NCBI GenBank assembly: GCA_965230565.1
Contig: CBDDLH010000016.1
Span: 930,001-994,000 of the forward strand
Length of the DNA stretch: 64,000 nt
Source: BCD1 sp965230565
Lineage (GTDB): Bacteria; Bacteroidota; Bacteroidia; Chitinophagales; Saprospiraceae
Reading direction: 5' to 3'
Below are positions 63,127 through 64,000 of this stretch, in pieces. Position 1 is the first letter of the stretch; each line of letters opens with the position of its first letter. The position numbers and the translations under genes were made by a program. Under the pieces are notes generated by a model. It was given only the letters and a program-made list of their open reading frames with translations, did no database searches and was not told the origin of the DNA.

Positions 63127-63779
63127 GTCAAATAAGGATTAAGGTTTAGAAAATAAATTTTGTATAAATTGTCAGTTGGCGCTGGGCATAGCAGTGACTT
63201 CTGCCATACCTGCAGCCAAATAAATTTTAAAGCTTGTAAACCTCTCAGTTGAACAAAGCAATAATCAATACTGCCTTAACTAAATAATGTTTGTTTTGAA
63301 TAAATCGGATTGGGAAAATCAAACCCCTCCCACAAGAATCCGCAAATTCAGTGGTTGTAAGTGAAAAAGAAACTCTCTTTCACGTAGGTTTAATTTTTAT
63401 TTGACATTCGTGGTAGGTCCCGTTTTTATCGGGAAAATTGGAACAAGTTGAAGGGGGATGAAAATTTTCAACTTCTCCGGCAAATTTATGTACGGGCATT
63501 TTTTATATATGTTACATATTCCGACAAAAAAATATCATTTTTTTAAAATTTCCTTTTCAATGACATTTATCATATCAAAGGGTAATGTTTATCAATGTGG
63601 TTTTTGGCAGAATAATTTACATTGCTATAGGAAGGAAGACCCGCACAAGTTATGGGATGTCACATTTTGTAATTGGTCAATTGACAAATACAATTAATCC
63701 CTTTTCAGCCAAATAAAATAGGCTGTAATACTTGAAAAAGAGTCTGTTCCTCATTATATTAAAGCAAAAATTAATTGAT
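63127..63779. other. 653-base divergent gap before the cytochrome gene
   Basis: No supported gene; a 79-codon plus-strand frame at 63458-63697 has no coding character. Holds TATTGCTTTGT (63253-63263, minus strand) and a small hairpin TCCCG..CGGGA (63418-63434). No clear promoter for the cytochrome gene. Confidence 0.65.
63253..63263 (-). promoter_or_regulatory. Element TATTGCTTTGT shared by both T9SS genes, copy 2
   Basis: Second copy of the 11-base match, 127 bases upstream of the 63126 start. Confidence 0.35.
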
Positions 63780-64000
63780 ATGAAAAAACTGACAGTAAAG
63801 GAAAAACTTCCCGGATTCATCGGATTACTTGCCCTCATATTCACCCTTGGTGCCTTTATGATATCGTGCGAATCCAAACCACCGGAAAATTCAAGAGCCA
63901 CTCAGATTACAAAAGGTAAAGCTCACTTCGATCAATATTGTGCTTCATGTCATGCAGAAAACGGTGCAGGCCCTGCGGCTGATACTTTGGAAGTCAAACC
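63780..64000 (+). CDS. Lipoprotein c-type cytochrome, 3' end cut off by the window
   Basis: Seventy-three codons are visible. A hydrophobic signal (residues ~11-30) ends in lipobox MISC, followed by a short linker. Then comes a class I cytochrome c start: KGKAHFDQYCASCHAENGAGP with heme motif CxxCH. It should carry electrons in the periplasm, anchored by lipid. The remainder, with the distal Met ligand or further domains, lies outside the window. The start ATG at 63780 is the first in frame with a credible signal. Confidence 0.85.
   Translation, partial: MKKLTVKEKLPGFIGLLALIFTLGAFMISCESKPPENSRATQITKGKAHFDQYCASCHAENGAGPAADTLEVK

Noticed and set aside
63458..63697. 79-codon plus-strand frame before the cytochrome gene
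   Set aside because: Aromatic- and Cys-rich translation of AT-rich DNA, no signal peptide or motif, no promoter.
1..64000. Phage, conjugative or toxin-antitoxin/defence system
   Set aside because: Every sizeable frame was assigned to housekeeping, envelope or secreted proteins; no integrase, transposase, nuclease-defence or toxin motifs were seen.

Overview
The window reads as chromosomal DNA of a Bacteroidota bacterium, most likely from the Saprospiria (Lewinella/Haliscomenobacter-like; the lineage is inferred, not proved). Several large secreted proteins end in type IX secretion (T9SS) C-terminal sorting domains. At least a dozen genes have the Bacteroidota -7 promoter element TAnnTTTG upstream. 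Starts lack clear Shine-Dalgarno sequences, and many proteins have lipoboxes or signal peptides. I see no phage, insertion sequence with a transposase, CRISPR array, tRNA or rRNA.

Layout. 1-9.2 kb: 5' part of dnaE, an MFS transporter, an M61 peptidase, a small membrane protein and an acyl-CoA carboxylase carboxyltransferase subunit. 9.4-16.3 kb: a CotH/lamin-tail T9SS protein, ahcY, a DUF1684 lipoprotein, a small CTD-like protein, and a frameshifted membrane/FMN-binding flavoprotein gene followed by a gap packed with inverted repeats. 16.3-24.7 kb: a carboxypeptidase-regulatory/TonB-plug-like/vWA/T9SS protein with a short paralogue, an M14 peptidase, and rpsO-pnp. 25-38.9 kb: tandem amidohydrolases, a PPK2 kinase, an 18-repeat LRR T9SS protein, an unrecognised helical protein, etfBA, a TPR protein and a bifunctional-nuclease-like protein. 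39-50.3 kb: a frameshifted M24 aminopeptidase, an ArnT-like glycosyltransferase, an OmpA-family protein, and a six-gene minus-strand cluster (unknown, rdgB, DUF4340, PH-like, RibF-GT2 fusion, rluA), then ilvE. 50.4-64 kb: two lipoprotein hydrolases, an unknown gene plus MFS, a cyclic-2,3-diphosphoglycerate-synthetase-like GTPase, two related giant T9SS proteins with Cys-rich modules, and the start of a lipoprotein cytochrome c.

Functionally most of the window is housekeeping (replication, methyl cycle, RNA decay, ETF electron transfer, flavin synthesis, nucleotide sanitation, amino-acid transamination) interleaved with envelope and secreted proteins. No single operon-scale new system stands out. 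The best candidates for new biology are the RibF-glycosyltransferase fusion joined at an A10 tract, the plug/vWA secreted protein with its adjacent paralogue, and a ~220-residue domain plus FCCD cysteine modules shared by the last two T9SS proteins.

Three otherwise intact genes (FMN-binding protein near 15153, M24 peptidase near 40237, T9SS protein near 57155) are each broken by one base. Three in 64 kb suggests indel errors in the assembly at least as strongly as real pseudogenes, and the A10 junction of the RibF fusion should be judged in that light.
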